Counted from the first letter of the stretch, positions 8,969 to 18,736 are shown. The stretch is 55,364 nucleotides of DNA from [Clostridium] methylpentosum DSM 5476 (GCA_000158655.1 EQ973344.1:207431-262794), one strand, 5' to 3'. The notes: a model not told the origin generated them from the sequence alone. Translations and numbers: made by a program.

Positions 8969-9892
8969 GTGATCAAAAAACTCATCTGCGCTGCAACGGC
9001 GGCAGCGCTGCTGCTCACCGGCTGCCAAACAACCAAAGAGGAACCGGTTCAGCCTGAGGACGTCGCGCTCTATCCAGTGACTATCAATGGAATTTCATTT
9101 TCTGAGGCGCCCCAGCGGGTGGTGTCGCTCTGTCCGCAGCTCACCTCCCTTCTCTCTGCCCTAGGGCATGCGGATTCAGTCGTCGGCGTCTCAGAGGATC
9201 AGGCCGCAGACGGCCAGCAGACGGTGGGCAGTGCGGATTCTCCCGACGTAGACGCCATTCTCGCCTTGGAACCCGATCTGGTCCTCACCCAACAGGCGAT
9301 TCCCGCCAAGCAGATCAATCAGCTCAAGGAAGCGGGGGTGACAACGCTCGTTCTCTCGGTTCCGCAGAATTTTTACCAGATTGAGGCGCAGTACCAAGAG
9401 CTGTTCCGCCTCTTTGACGGCTCGGTTCCAGCCGCGTTTAAGGACTTGGGAATTGAAGCGGGGGACAGTCGGGCACAGGGGGTGTTTGCCTCCTATGAAC
9501 AGCAACTGAAAGAAATGGCAAAGCGAGCGGCGTCGGGAGACGCGGTGTCCTTTGTGTTCGTCCTCTCCCCTGATGGAAGCAGAGTAGCAACCGGGAAAAC
9601 AGTCGAAGGCAATCTCATCGGACTCATCGGCTGCAATGTGGCACAGAATGCCTCGGGCTACCAAATCAGCTTTGAGGAGATCGCCCAGCAGGCACCTGAC
9701 TATGTATTTGTGCCTAAGGGAGAGTCCATTGCGATTGCACAGAATCAGGACTACCAGCAGCTCGACGCAGTTGCAAACGGCAGAATAGTAGAAATTGACT
9801 TGGAAACGCTGAATTCACAGGACCCTGAAAAGGTATTCGAGTTGTGTAAAACGGTCTGTGAGCATCTCTACGGAAATTCCGGGTCAGAGTAA
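8969..9892 (+). CDS. BtuF/FepB-like periplasmic-binding-type lipoprotein
   Basis: Lipoprotein with signal peptide and lipobox LLTGC in the first ~20 residues, then a PBP2-type helical-backbone fold (VVSLCPQLTSLLSALGHADSVVGV, later DAILALEPDLVLTQQ), as in BtuF, FhuD and related cobalamin/siderophore/haem receptors. About 307 residues. No permease or ATPase gene is adjacent, so the partner and ligand are unknown; it may be an orphan receptor or a cell-envelope protein. AAGGAGG at 8956-8962 abuts an ATG at 8963, so the better-spaced GTG at 8969 (6 bases) is taken as start; it gives a cleaner signal peptide. Co-transcribed with the DUF815 ATPase. Confidence 0.85.
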   Translation: MIKKLICAATAAALLLTGCQTTKEEPVQPEDVALYPVTINGISFSEAPQRVVSLCPQLTSLLSALGHADSVVGVSEDQAADGQQTVGSADSPDVDAILALEPDLVLTQQAIPAKQINQLKEAGVTTLVLSVPQNFYQIEAQYQELFRLFDGSVPAAFKDLGIEAGDSRAQGVFASYEQQLKEMAKRAASGDAVSFVFVLSPDGSRVATGKTVEGNLIGLIGCNVAQNASGYQISFEEIAQQAPDYVFVPKGESIAIAQNQDYQQLDAVANGRIVEIDLETLNSQDPEKVFELCKTVCEHLYGNSGSE

Positions 9893-9938
9893 GCGAGATG
9901 CAGGACCACCTCCTCGCTTTTATGAAACTATTTCGATG

Positions 9939-9978
9939 AAAAAGCACTCGGAATTCTAAAGATTCTGCGTGCTTTTTT
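9939..9978 (+). terminator. Terminator after the DUF815-lipoprotein pair
   Basis: AAAAGCAC (940-947 of the 9 kb block) pairs with GTGCTTTT (9969-9976), with an inner GAAT/ATTC helix; T6 on the plus strand and A5 on the other side, so probably bidirectional and shared with the convergent methyltransferase. Confidence 0.75.
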
Positions 9979-10063
9979 CGTATTTTCCAGTGAGCAAATG
10001 GCTGTAGTTCCGGTGTGGTATCCCCACTCTGCCAGGTTGTATTCAACGCAAGAACAACTGCAT

Positions 10064-10978
10064 TCATCTTCTGACTGCCAAACAGTAATTTACATTGTCA
10101 AGCGCCTCAATGGGGTGTTCTGGATTCGCCTGATTATAGGCAGCAAAGTATTGCTGCGTCATCTCGCGAGGGGTTCGATGCTCATAGATCAAAAATCCAT
10201 GCGCTGACAAAAGTTGCTCCAACTCCTGTACCGAGTAACCGGCAAGCATTTTTTCGTTTGCTGCCTCTGCCAGCATCACTTGTTTTTTTGCCCGGTCTCC
10301 CGCTTGGTCACAAAAGCTGTGTTGATCCGGGTAGTCAAATGCAATCGAACTCCCTTTGGGCAAAATTTCGTTAAATGCGCCTAGCATTGAGACAAAGGCC
10401 GTTTTGGAAAGGTAATACACAAGCCCAAGCAGACTGCAAAAGCTGACCTGTTCTCTTTGAAAAGCAGGGTGTTGGACCAATGCGGACTGCCACTGCTCCT
10501 GAGAAAAATCGACTGCAATCGCATGGACATTTTGTGGAATCCCGATCCCCGCAGCCGCAAGGCGCTTTTTCTTGTCCTGCGCAGTGGCCGGGTGGTCGAT
10601 CTCAAAAATCTGTATCCCCTTTGCCCAGTCCGGCTGACGGTAGCCAAATGTGTCATACCCTGCGCCTAAGATTAAGTATTGCCTTGCCCCAATCGACACA
10701 GCGGTTTCCAGCGCTTTTTCTGCAAAAGCTGCCCTGCCGAGCGGAGAGGGGGAAAGCTGATGGTCCACAACCCACCTGAGTGCCTCTTCCGGTGAGTCTG
10801 CAAAGGAGGGGTTGAAAAAGCCAATCCCTGACGCCATATTCTGTGAAATTTGGCGGTATTCGTCTTGCGTCAGCAACTTGCCTGCAATGCAGTCTTCAAA
10901 AATTTTCGTCTCGTTCTGTCGAGTATGGTATGCCCTTGAGAATGCACTGACCAGCGCAGTCATGCTTTTTTGCTTCAT
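10064..10978 (-). CDS. Class I SAM methyltransferase, PPM1/LCMT1 (leucine carboxyl methyltransferase-like) family
   Basis: 304 residues. The SAM-binding motif ARQYLILGAGYDTFGYR (~residues 98-113) and the following IQIFEIDHPATAQDKKKRL acidic loop are hallmarks of the bacterial LCM/TIGR00027-like branch. The bacterial substrates of this branch are mostly unknown; some act in polyketide-type pathways, but no such genes are nearby. ATG with GAGGTGA 7 bases upstream. Monocistronic, with its own promoter at 10998-11026, facing away from a small plus-strand transcription unit. Confidence 0.85.
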   Translation of the reverse strand: MKQKSMTALVSAFSRAYHTRQNETKIFEDCIAGKLLTQDEYRQISQNMASGIGFFNPSFADSPEEALRWVVDHQLSPSPLGRAAFAEKALETAVSIGARQYLILGAGYDTFGYRQPDWAKGIQIFEIDHPATAQDKKKRLAAAGIGIPQNVHAIAVDFSQEQWQSALVQHPAFQREQVSFCSLLGLVYYLSKTAFVSMLGAFNEILPKGSSIAFDYPDQHSFCDQAGDRAKKQVMLAEAANEKMLAGYSVQELEQLLSAHGFLIYEHRTPREMTQQYFAAYNQANPEHPIEALDNVNYCLAVRR

Positions 10979-10997
10979 TTTAAATCACCTCATATGC

Positions 10998-11026
10998 TTT
11001 ATACACCCGCGCTGTTCCACTTACAA
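10998..11026 (-). promoter_or_regulatory. Promoter for the methyltransferase
   Basis: TTGTAA (11021-11026), 17 bases, TATAAA (10998-11003) on the minus strand. Confidence 0.6.
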
Positions 11027-11029
11027 GAC

Positions 11030-11058
11030 TTGATTTTTCCGCCGTTTTGTGGTATAAT
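11030..11058 (+). promoter_or_regulatory. Strong orphan promoter, plus strand
   Basis: TTGATT (11030-11035), 17 bases, TATAAT (11053-11058). No gene follows; a terminator lies about 50 bases downstream. Confidence 0.6.
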
Positions 11059-11064
11059 AAGTGC

Positions 11065-11115
11065 AATAAATTGATAAAGTTTACATTTCCGCCACAAATC
11101 TGTGGCGGATTTTTT
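11065..11115 (+). ncRNA. Candidate ~50-nt small RNA
   Basis: Bounded by the promoter at 11030-11058 and a 9-bp perfect terminator hairpin, TCCGCCACA/TGTGGCGGA (11088-11109), followed by T6 (11110-11115). No start codon with a ribosome binding site is inside. Between 11116 and 11267 I see nothing further. It could be a relic leader whose gene has been lost. Confidence 0.35.
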
Positions 11116-11267
11116 ATTGGAATCATGAGCTGATAACAACGGCAGTACTGCATTCATTTGAGCGAATAACTGACGACTTTGACCGCAAACGAAACGGAGC
11201 CGTGCAGATTCCTTTCCTTTGGCAAGAACCACATTGCGCAGACCAGCAAGTCAATTTGTGCTGCAAA

Positions 11268-11317
11268 CAAAAAATCACCGCTCGGTAAGTCGGAACACTT
11301 ACCCGAGCGGTGATTTT
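11268..11317 (-). terminator. Terminator of asd-dapA-dapB
   Basis: Stem of about 20 bp with a single bulge (AAAATCACCGCTCGG pairs with the complementary right arm ending GATTTT), ending 7 bases from the dapB stop. A/T runs on both sides. Confidence 0.85.
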
Positions 11318-11323
11318 TATTAT

Positions 11324-12073
11324 TTAGATCAATTGACTCATATCGTACAGCCCAGCCGGTTTTCCCTTGAGAAACACCGCTGCGTTGACCGCCCCAACCG
11401 CAAACACCTCTTTGGTGCGCGCGCTGTGGGACAGGGTGATGATCTCATCGCGGCCCGCGAAGATCACCTCATGCTCCCCGACAATCGTGCCGCCGCGGAT
11501 CGCATGCATGCCAATTTCCTTTTTATCCCGCTTTTTCCTCTGCGCATGGCGGTCGTAGACATACTCATACTGGTTGCCCGCTGTCTCGTTGATCGCGTTG
11601 GCGAGCATGATCGCCGTTCCGCTCGGGGCGTCAATCTTTTGATTGTGGTGCTTTTCCACAATCTCAATATCAAACTGGCCGTCAAGAACTTCGGTTGCCT
11701 TTTTCGCGAGTTCTACCAGCAGATTGATGCCGAGCGACATATTAAAGGTGAAAAACACCGGGATATTGTCCGCAGCTGCCTTGATTTGTGCGATCTGCTC
11801 CGAACTGTAGCCGGTAGTTGCGACAACGAGCGGAGTCTTGGTTTCCCACGCGTAGCTGAGCAGGCCATCAAGTGCCGCAGGGTGGCTGAAATCGATGATC
11901 ACGTCGGCTTTTACACGGCAGTCCTGCGGGCAAGAAAAAATCGGAAACGGCCCGTACTGGTCGGTATTGATGTCGATGCCGGCGACAATGGTGCAGTCTT
12001 CCCTGCCCCCTACGATATCTGCAATGACCCGGCCCATGTGGCCGTTGGCTCCGCTTAACAGAATGTTGACCAT
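11324..12073 (-). CDS. dapB: 4-hydroxy-tetrahydrodipicolinate reductase
   Basis: 249 residues, normal for DapB. It reduces the DapA product to tetrahydrodipicolinate in lysine and meso-diaminopimelate synthesis, and supplies the precursor of spore dipicolinate. N-terminal nucleotide fold (ILLSGANGHMGRVI, residues 4-17), central catalytic block EIVEKHHNQKIDAPSGTA (~residues 130-147, His-His and Lys). ATG with AAAGGAGG. Last gene of asd-dapA-dapB. Confidence 0.96.
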   Translation of the reverse strand: MVNILLSGANGHMGRVIADIVGGREDCTIVAGIDINTDQYGPFPIFSCPQDCRVKADVIIDFSHPAALDGLLSYAWETKTPLVVATTGYSSEQIAQIKAAADNIPVFFTFNMSLGINLLVELAKKATEVLDGQFDIEIVEKHHNQKIDAPSGTAIMLANAINETAGNQYEYVYDRHAQRKKRDKKEIGMHAIRGGTIVGEHEVIFAGRDEIITLSHSARTKEVFAVGAVNAAVFLKGKPAGLYDMSQLI

Positions 12074-12113
12074 AGCGGCCTCCTTTACACTTCTTTGCTG
12101 ATGGGTGTCCTTT

Positions 12114-13004
12114 TTATTTTATGAGCCCAACTGTTTTCATGACAGCGGAAAGCTTTGCAATCTGCTCCTCGCTCATCTTGAACAGCGGCATCCTGCATTC
12201 TCCGACCTCCATGCCCATCAGGTTCAGAGCCTCTTTGACCGGGATGGGGTTGACGTCCATAAAGAGGGCGTTGATGAACTCGAGCAGCTTGAGCTGGAGC
12301 GCCGCGCTCTCCTTGACGTTGCCATCGAGATAGAGCTGGCAGATGTCGTGGGTCTGACGAGGCATGACGTTGGAGAGCACCGAGATGACGCCGACACCGC
12401 CGAGCGACAGGATGGGGACGATCTGATCGTCATTGCCAGAGTAGATATCGAGCTCGTCGCCGCAGAGCGCCTTGATTTTGACCACAGCGCCGATGTTGCC
12501 GCTCGCCTCTTTGACCGCGACGATATTCGGGTGCTTTGCCATCTCTTTGAGAGTCTCAGGCTGGATGTTGGTGCCGGTCCGTGAGGGTACATTGTAGGCG
12601 ATGATCGGGAGGTTTACGCTGTCCGCAATTTGATTGTAATGTGCAATCAGCCCGCGCTGGGAAGTTTTATTGTAATAAGGGGTGACGACGAGCAGGCCGT
12701 CCGCACCCATCGCCTCCGCCTCTTTGGCGAGGACGACCGAATAACTTGTGTCGTTGCTGCCCGCACCTGCGACAACGGGGATGCGCTGATTCGTGAATTC
12801 GATCGCCTTGCGGATAACGTTGAGATGCTCCTCGTGATTGAGGGTGGCAGACTCGCCGGTGGTTCCGCAGATGATGATCGCGTCAGTGCCGTTTTCCACC
12901 TGAAAGTCGATCAGCTCTTTGAGTTTTTCGTAATTTACTGAGCCGTCCGCGTGCATGGGTGTGACGATGGCGACGCCTGCGCCGGTGAAAATTCTTTTTT
13001 TCAT
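12114..13004 (-). CDS. dapA: 4-hydroxy-tetrahydrodipicolinate synthase
   Basis: 296-residue TIM-barrel aldolase that condenses pyruvate with aspartate semialdehyde. Conserved GTTGESATL (~residues 46-54) and YNVPSRTG (~137-144) contain the Thr and catalytic Tyr residues; the Schiff-base Lys is in VAVKEASG (~165). ATG with AAAGGGATTGGG upstream; 55 bases after asd. Confidence 0.97.
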   Translation of the reverse strand: MKKRIFTGAGVAIVTPMHADGSVNYEKLKELIDFQVENGTDAIIICGTTGESATLNHEEHLNVIRKAIEFTNQRIPVVAGAGSNDTSYSVVLAKEAEAMGADGLLVVTPYYNKTSQRGLIAHYNQIADSVNLPIIAYNVPSRTGTNIQPETLKEMAKHPNIVAVKEASGNIGAVVKIKALCGDELDIYSGNDDQIVPILSLGGVGVISVLSNVMPRQTHDICQLYLDGNVKESAALQLKLLEFINALFMDVNPIPVKEALNLMGMEVGECRMPLFKMSEEQIAKLSAVMKTVGLIK

Positions 13005-13059
13005 GGTGATCCCAATCCCTTTCTAAAATTAGTGGGTAAAGCGAAAGCTATGTAAATGG

Positions 13060-14142
<1,083 letters not shown>

Positions 14143-14182
14143 GATCTATTTCCTCCAAAATTAAAATTTAATCCAGTTCATG

Positions 14183-14432
14183 AAAAAAACCGGTTGAAAA
14201 CCGGTCCAAAATGCAATATAATAGAAACATTGACGTAAATTCGTCGATAGCCCTCCATCACATTGCATGATGACAGTTGTACATTTCTTAAACGTACCCC
14301 CAGCATCGCGGGCGCCACCCGTTCAGCTTCGGCGGCTTCCCCTTTCTGCGCGCATTCTGTCGGCTCTGGCTGAGCCTCATCCGCACATACTTTTGAAAGT
14401 CGCATCCTCTACCAGTTTTTATTTGTATATCT
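14183..14432 (-). promoter_or_regulatory. Lysine riboswitch (L-box) with attenuator, upstream of asd-dapA-dapB
   Basis: The minus-strand leader carries the conserved L-box blocks in order: GAGGATGCG and AGTA near 14375-14412, TGAGGCT, GAAAGGGGAAGCCGCCGAAGC (in two overlapping parts near 14320-14345), CTGGGGGTA, and GGAGGGCTATC at about 14246-14256. It ends with a terminator hairpin ACCGGT/ACCGGT-type stem (14190-14206) followed by T7 (14183-14189). With lysine bound, transcription of the lysine/DAP operon should stop here; the arrangement is an OFF switch acting by premature termination. Confidence 0.9.
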
Positions 14433-14438
14433 GTTTCT

Positions 14439-14467
14439 ATCATAGCACCTTAAACGGGTGATGTCAA
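14439..14467 (-). promoter_or_regulatory. Promoter of the lysine riboswitch transcript
   Basis: TTGACA (14462-14467), 17 bases, TATGAT (14439-14444) on the minus strand; predicted start near 14432. Confidence 0.75.
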
Positions 14468-14533
14468 TTCATTTTATGATATTTTTATCTTTTCTGAACA
14501 TCCCGCAAACAGCGGAGAAATGGAGCGGAAGCT

Positions 14534-15556
14534 ATGAACACAAGCGATTTTTATTTTGACCTGCCCAAGGAGCTGATTGCGCAGACCCCGATCGAGCCGC
14601 GCGACCATTCTCGGATGCTCTGCCTCGACCGCAACACAGGGAAACTCGCGCACAAGCACTTTTACGATGTCGTCGATTTGCTGGAGCCGGGCGATACCCT
14701 CGTTATCAACGACTCCCGCGTACTGCCCGCACGACTGTACGGAAAAAAACAGGGGACCGGCTCGGACATTGAGTTTCTCCTGCTCGAACAGAAGCAGCAG
14801 GATGTGTGGGAGATCCTCTGCAAACCGGGTAAAAAGGCAAAGGTGGGCGCAAAGTTTACCTTTGGCGGACTGCTCGACGCCGAGATCATCGAGGTGTGCG
14901 ACGACGGCAACCGCATTGCAAAGTTTACCTACGACGGCAGTTTTTTTGACATTCTCGACCAGATCGGGCAGATGCCGCTTCCCCCTTATATCACCGAAAA
15001 GCTTGAGGACAAAGAGCGCTACCAGACGGTGTATGCCGACGAGCTCGGCTCGGCCGCTGCGCCGACTGCGGGGCTGCACTTCACCCCCGAGCTCCTTGGG
15101 AAACTAGAGAATAAAGGGGTCAATATTGCCCGGGTAACGCTGCACGTTGGCCTTGGAACCTTCCGACCCGTCAAGGTGGACGACGTGACCAAGCACAAAA
15201 TGCACTCGGAGCACTACGCCATCTCCCAGGAGACCGCCGACCTCATCAACCGCACCAAGGCAAATGGAAAGCGGGTCATCGCGGTGGGGACGACGAGCTG
15301 CCGTACCCTCGAGAGCGTGGCGACGTTTACCGGCGGCATTCAGAAGGCGGAGGGCTACACCGATATCTTCATCTATCCAGGCTATGAATTCAAGGTGCTC
15401 GACGGGTTGATCACCAACTTCCATCTGCCCGAAAGCACGCTGATTATGCTGGTATCCGCCTTTGCGGGATATGACCAGGTGATGGAAGCCTATCATACCG
15501 CTGTGCAGGAGCGCTATCGCTTTTTCAGCTTTGGCGACGCGATGTGCATTCTTTAG
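14534..15556 (+). CDS. queA: S-adenosylmethionine:tRNA ribosyltransferase-isomerase
   Basis: 340 residues, typical for QueA. It transfers and isomerises the ribosyl part of SAM onto preQ1 in tRNA to give epoxyqueuosine. The N-terminus [17 protein letters not shown], the block [10 protein letters not shown], the internal [10 protein letters not shown] and [11 protein letters not shown] segments are family signatures. ATG with GGAGCGGAAG upstream. Followed after 4 bases by a DUF3841 gene; tgt, the enzyme for the preceding step, is 1.4 kb further on the same strand. Confidence 0.97.
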   Translation: MNTSDFYFDLPKELIAQTPIEPRDHSRMLCLDRNTGKLAHKHFYDVVDLLEPGDTLVINDSRVLPARLYGKKQGTGSDIEFLLLEQKQQDVWEILCKPGKKAKVGAKFTFGGLLDAEIIEVCDDGNRIAKFTYDGSFFDILDQIGQMPLPPYITEKLEDKERYQTVYADELGSAAAPTAGLHFTPELLGKLENKGVNIARVTLHVGLGTFRPVKVDDVTKHKMHSEHYAISQETADLINRTKANGKRVIAVGTTSCRTLESVATFTGGIQKAEGYTDIFIYPGYEFKVLDGLITNFHLPESTLIMLVSAFAGYDQVMEAYHTAVQERYRFFSFGDAMCIL

Positions 15557-15560
15557 CTGC

Positions 15561-16181
15561 ATGCGGCTCTGGAGTATACAGCATCAGAATGCCTATCGAG
15601 TTCTCTGTGAACAAGGCGTCCTGCGTGCAAATGAACAGTATTTGTTTCCACAGGGGGAGTTTCCCCTTACCCACGCCTACAGCTGGATGATAGAAGAAAT
15701 GAAACAGCGCATAGGGCCCCCGCCCCATGGCGTTCGGTTTCCCATTTGGGCATGGGTTCAATGGGAGGGAAAGCGCAAAGCGCGCAGCATCCGACAACAG
15801 GGACACGCCTCTCCCGGCACGCCGATGGTACAGCTGGCCATTGACCTGCCGGATGACCAGGTTGTCCTGTCTGACTTCGACCTGTTTCACTTCTGCCTTA
15901 TGTTTTGCTTCATACCATCCGACGAACAACAGGATCGCATGTTTGAAGAGGCGTGTTCTAGAGCTGGGGTTCGGGAAAGTGACCTACAGCTGGATTATTT
16001 GCAATCGCCTGCCCTCAGTCGACTCAGACAACAAGCAGAGCATAGCTGGCAGAAAATCTTCGACCTTTCCTTTTGGAACGCTTCTCTTTACGGGGATCCT
16101 CGTCGCCGAACCATTCAGGCAACGTTTTGGGAGCTGCGGATCGAGCAGGTGCGCAAAGTGCAGAAATTCATTGCCCGCTAA
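15561..16181 (+). CDS. DUF3841 family protein
   Basis: About 206 residues beginning MRLWSIQ. It has the DUF3841 layout: an N-terminal WSIQ...L....G block, a central PIWAWVQW/YQ-like segment and the LSDFDLFHF...FIPSDE segment. Function unknown. ATG 15561 lies 4 bases after the queA stop with no clear ribosome binding site, which suggests translational coupling to queA. Its stop overlaps the stop of the convergent methyltransferase gene by 4 bases. Confidence 0.8.
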   Translation: MRLWSIQHQNAYRVLCEQGVLRANEQYLFPQGEFPLTHAYSWMIEEMKQRIGPPPHGVRFPIWAWVQWEGKRKARSIRQQGHASPGTPMVQLAIDLPDDQVVLSDFDLFHFCLMFCFIPSDEQQDRMFEEACSRAGVRESDLQLDYLQSPALSRLRQQAEHSWQKIFDLSFWNASLYGDPRRRTIQATFWELRIEQVRKVQKFIAR

Positions 16182-16798
16182 AGAGCTGGCTTTTCTCCAG
16201 TGACGCAGAGCCAGCCGTCCTTGCGATGGGAACGCACCTTGTCAAACCCGGCGCGGCTCAGCAGCTCTTCCAGGCCATTCTGCGTGGGGATGTGGAGCTT
16301 GAGCAGCTCGATGACCTCTGTATATTGCTGGGGCTTTCCCTCTTCAGCGACCATTTCACAGATCACCGCGAGGGTGGCGCCGGGCCGGAGCACCCGAAGT
16401 GCCTCGCGAAGCCCTGCTTCCGGGTTGGGCCAGAAGTAGATGGTCTCAATTGCAGTAGCAAGATCAAATGTGTTCTCCGCAAACGGGAGATTCGCCGCAT
16501 CAGCTTGGAAAATCTCCGCCCTCCCCTCTTGAATGGCCCGCCGGTTTTCCCTGCTCGCCCGCTGCACCGAGAGTTCAGAATAGTCGACGCCAGTGACGCT
16601 GCCCATCCCTTTGAGCAGCCTGCGCACCGCCTTTCCCCCTCCGCAGCCGATGTCGAGCGCCCGCCCCTGCTGCCACAACGGAAGCAGGGAAAGCGCCCAG
16701 TCGGTCATTGCTGCGTGGCCACGGTTCATCTTATGGATCATCAACCGCCCCCAAAGGCCTTTGGGTTTTCGCGCGTTGCGGGTGAGAGATTTGATCAT
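16178..16798 (-). CDS. Class I SAM-dependent methyltransferase
   Basis: 206 residues with SAM motif I ALDIGCGGGKAV (~residues 47-58), motif II VTGVDYSELSV and post-II ADAANLPFAENTFDLATA (~98-115), as in UbiE/Methyltransf_11 small-molecule or tRNA methyltransferases. The target cannot be told from sequence. It is convergent with queA-DUF3841 and divergent from tgt, so it is an insertion in what is otherwise a queuosine locus. Confidence 0.85.
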   Translation of the reverse strand: MIKSLTRNARKPKGLWGRLMIHKMNRGHAAMTDWALSLLPLWQQGRALDIGCGGGKAVRRLLKGMGSVTGVDYSELSVQRASRENRRAIQEGRAEIFQADAANLPFAENTFDLATAIETIYFWPNPEAGLREALRVLRPGATLAVICEMVAEEGKPQQYTEVIELLKLHIPTQNGLEELLSRAGFDKVRSHRKDGWLCVTGEKPAL

Positions 16799-16891
16799 AA
16801 TTGTTTCAGCTCCTCGTTGAACTATACGAAATTAGTATTTGCTAACCTATTATATACCAGATTTCCTTTTGGTGCAACCGAAAAACTCTGG

Positions 16892-16920
16892 TTGACTTCT
16901 GAACAAAATCAGGCTATAAT
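16892..16920 (+). promoter_or_regulatory. Sigma-A promoter for tgt
   Basis: TTGACT (16892-16897), 17 bases, TATAAT (16915-16920); start codon 32 bases downstream. Confidence 0.75.
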
Positions 16921-16951
16921 TTTTTTATTTGACTCAATGCTGGAGGTTTTC

Positions 16952-18082
16952 ATGTACAAACTTATCAAACAGGAGGGGGATGCCCGGCGCGGCGAGTTTC
17001 ACACCGTCCATGGCACCGTACAGACCCCTGCTTTCATGAATGTCGGCACCTCTGCCGCAATCAAAGGGGGAATTTCCTCCTACGACTTGGTTGACCTCAA
17101 ATGCCAAGTCGAGCTGTGCAACACTTATCATCTGCACGTCCGCCCAGGCGACAAGGTCATCCGGGAGTTGGGGGGACTCCACAAATTTATGGGCTGGAAC
17201 CGTCCAATTCTCACTGACAGCGGCGGCTTTCAGGTATTTTCCCTTTCCTCGCTGCGCACCATCCAGGAAGAAGGGGTATTATTCGCCTCCCATGTCGACG
17301 GCAAACGCATCTTTATGGGGCCGGAAGACAGCATGCGGATTCAGTCCAACCTCGGTTCCACAATCGCCATGGCGTTTGACGAGTGTGTGGAAAACCCGTC
17401 GACCCACGAGTACTCTCAGCACTCCTGCGAGCGCACCACCCGCTGGCTGTACCGCTGCAAGGCGGAGATGGAACGGCTCAACGCCCAGCCGGACACCATC
17501 AATCCCCATCAAATGCTGTTCGGCATCAACCAAGGTTGCACCTACGAAGACCTGCGTGTCTGGCACATGAAAGAAATCCGCAAGCTGGATCTCGACGGCT
17601 ACGCGATCGGCGGACTCGCAGTGGGTGAGCCAAAAGAGGAGATGTACCGCATCATTAGCGCGGTGACCCCTCACATGCCGCAGGACAAGCCGCGCTATTT
17701 AATGGGTGTGGGCAAGCCCACCAACATCATTGAGGCAGTGTACCGGGGCGTTGACCTGTTTGACTGCGTTATGCCCAGCCGAAACGCGCGCCATGGGCAT
17801 GTCAACACCTGGGAGGGGGTGCGCAACCTGATGAATAACAAATACGAGCGGGATGACTCCCCCATCGACCCGGACTGCGACTGCCCCACCTGCCGCCGCC
17901 ATTCCCGGGCCTACATCCGCCACCTCTTCAAATCCAAAGAGATGCTCGCCAACCGCCTGGCGGTGATGCACAACCTCTATTTTTACAACACCCTGTTGGA
18001 ACGCATTCGGGAGGCGCTTGACGAGGGCAGATTTGAGGAATTCCGCGCCAGATATGTCCCTGTGCTCGACGAACGCATATAA
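16952..18082 (+). CDS. tgt: tRNA-guanine transglycosylase
   Basis: 376 residues, standard length. It swaps guanine-34 for preQ1 in tRNAs with GUN anticodons. Substrate-binding Asp in LTDSGGFQVFS (~residue 89), GINQG and GLAVGEP loops, nucleophilic Asp in FDCVMPSRNARHG (~264), and the structural zinc site CDCPTC with a distal His. I choose ATG 16952 with TGGAGG upstream; in-frame sequence further upstream runs through the antisense methyltransferase gene and is not part of the protein. Confidence 0.97.
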   Translation: MYKLIKQEGDARRGEFHTVHGTVQTPAFMNVGTSAAIKGGISSYDLVDLKCQVELCNTYHLHVRPGDKVIRELGGLHKFMGWNRPILTDSGGFQVFSLSSLRTIQEEGVLFASHVDGKRIFMGPEDSMRIQSNLGSTIAMAFDECVENPSTHEYSQHSCERTTRWLYRCKAEMERLNAQPDTINPHQMLFGINQGCTYEDLRVWHMKEIRKLDLDGYAIGGLAVGEPKEEMYRIISAVTPHMPQDKPRYLMGVGKPTNIIEAVYRGVDLFDCVMPSRNARHGHVNTWEGVRNLMNNKYERDDSPIDPDCDCPTCRRHSRAYIRHLFKSKEMLANRLAVMHNLYFYNTLLERIREALDEGRFEEFRARYVPVLDERI

Positions 18083-18110
18083 CCAACCGCCCACACATAT
18101 AGTTATTACA

Positions 18111-18144
18111 ATAATGGCCTGTTCGCATATGCGAATGGGCTTTC
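18111..18144 (+). terminator. Hairpin between tgt and mntP
   Basis: Palindrome TTCGCATATGCGAA extended by GCC/GGC flanks, followed by CTTTCAT; weak T run, so termination after tgt may be partial. Confidence 0.4.
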
Positions 18145-18172
18145 ATACCGTACTTAAAGGGGAATGCCGTTT

Positions 18173-18736
18173 ATGGGAATCTTTGAAATACTGATGATTG
18201 GAATCGGCCTGTCAATGGACGCTGCGGCGGTGTCGATGTCCAACGGGATGTGTATCTCGTCGATCCGGTGGAAACACGCACTTGCCACTGCATTTGCTTT
18301 CGGGGCCTTTCAGGGGATTATGCCGCTCATCGGCTATTTTGCCGGCTCCCTTTTTGCCGAACAAATTGGTGCGGTTGATCACTGGCTCGCCCTGGTCCTA
18401 CTCGGCTTTATCGGTGGAAAGATGATTTATGAGTCGCTGACCGCGAACCACGACAGCTGTCCGGTTGACCGCAGGCTCACCTTCAAGCTGCTGCTGGTGC
18501 AGGCGATTGCCACGAGCATCGACGCCCTCGCCGTCGGCGTCAGCTTTGCCGCGCTCACGGTCAGCATTGTACTCGCCTCCAGTGTCATTGCTACAACGAC
18601 GTTCGTATTGAGTTTTGTTTCTGTCTATATCGGGAAGCGATTTGGCACTCTGCTCAACCAAAAGGCGGAGCTGATCGGCGGTTTGATCCTCGTCTTTATT
18701 GGGGTAAAAACCTTTGTGGAGCACATGTTCTTTTAG
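18173..18736 (+). CDS. mntP: Manganese efflux pump MntP
   Basis: About 187 residues with six hydrophobic segments. The two inverted-repeat halves each carry the conserved acidic site: GLSMDAAAVSM (Asp at residue 16) and SIDALAVGVSF in the second half. It exports Mn2+ across the membrane. An ATG at 18164 is crowded by AAGGGG; the ATG at 18173 is better spaced and gives the usual start. I see no yybP-ykoY manganese riboswitch in the 80-base gap upstream, which is unusual but not rare. Confidence 0.92.
   Translation: MGIFEILMIGIGLSMDAAAVSMSNGMCISSIRWKHALATAFAFGAFQGIMPLIGYFAGSLFAEQIGAVDHWLALVLLGFIGGKMIYESLTANHDSCPVDRRLTFKLLLVQAIATSIDALAVGVSFAALTVSIVLASSVIATTTFVLSFVSVYIGKRFGTLLNQKAELIGGLILVFIGVKTFVEHMFF

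Noticed and set aside
16073-16951. Long in-frame N-terminal extension of tgt
   Set aside because: It is antisense to the methyltransferase gene, and a promoter and ribosome binding site lie right before the ATG at 16952.
18082-18172. Manganese riboswitch before mntP
   Set aside because: The gap is only ~90 bases and lacks the conserved yybP-ykoY loops; it holds one simple palindrome.
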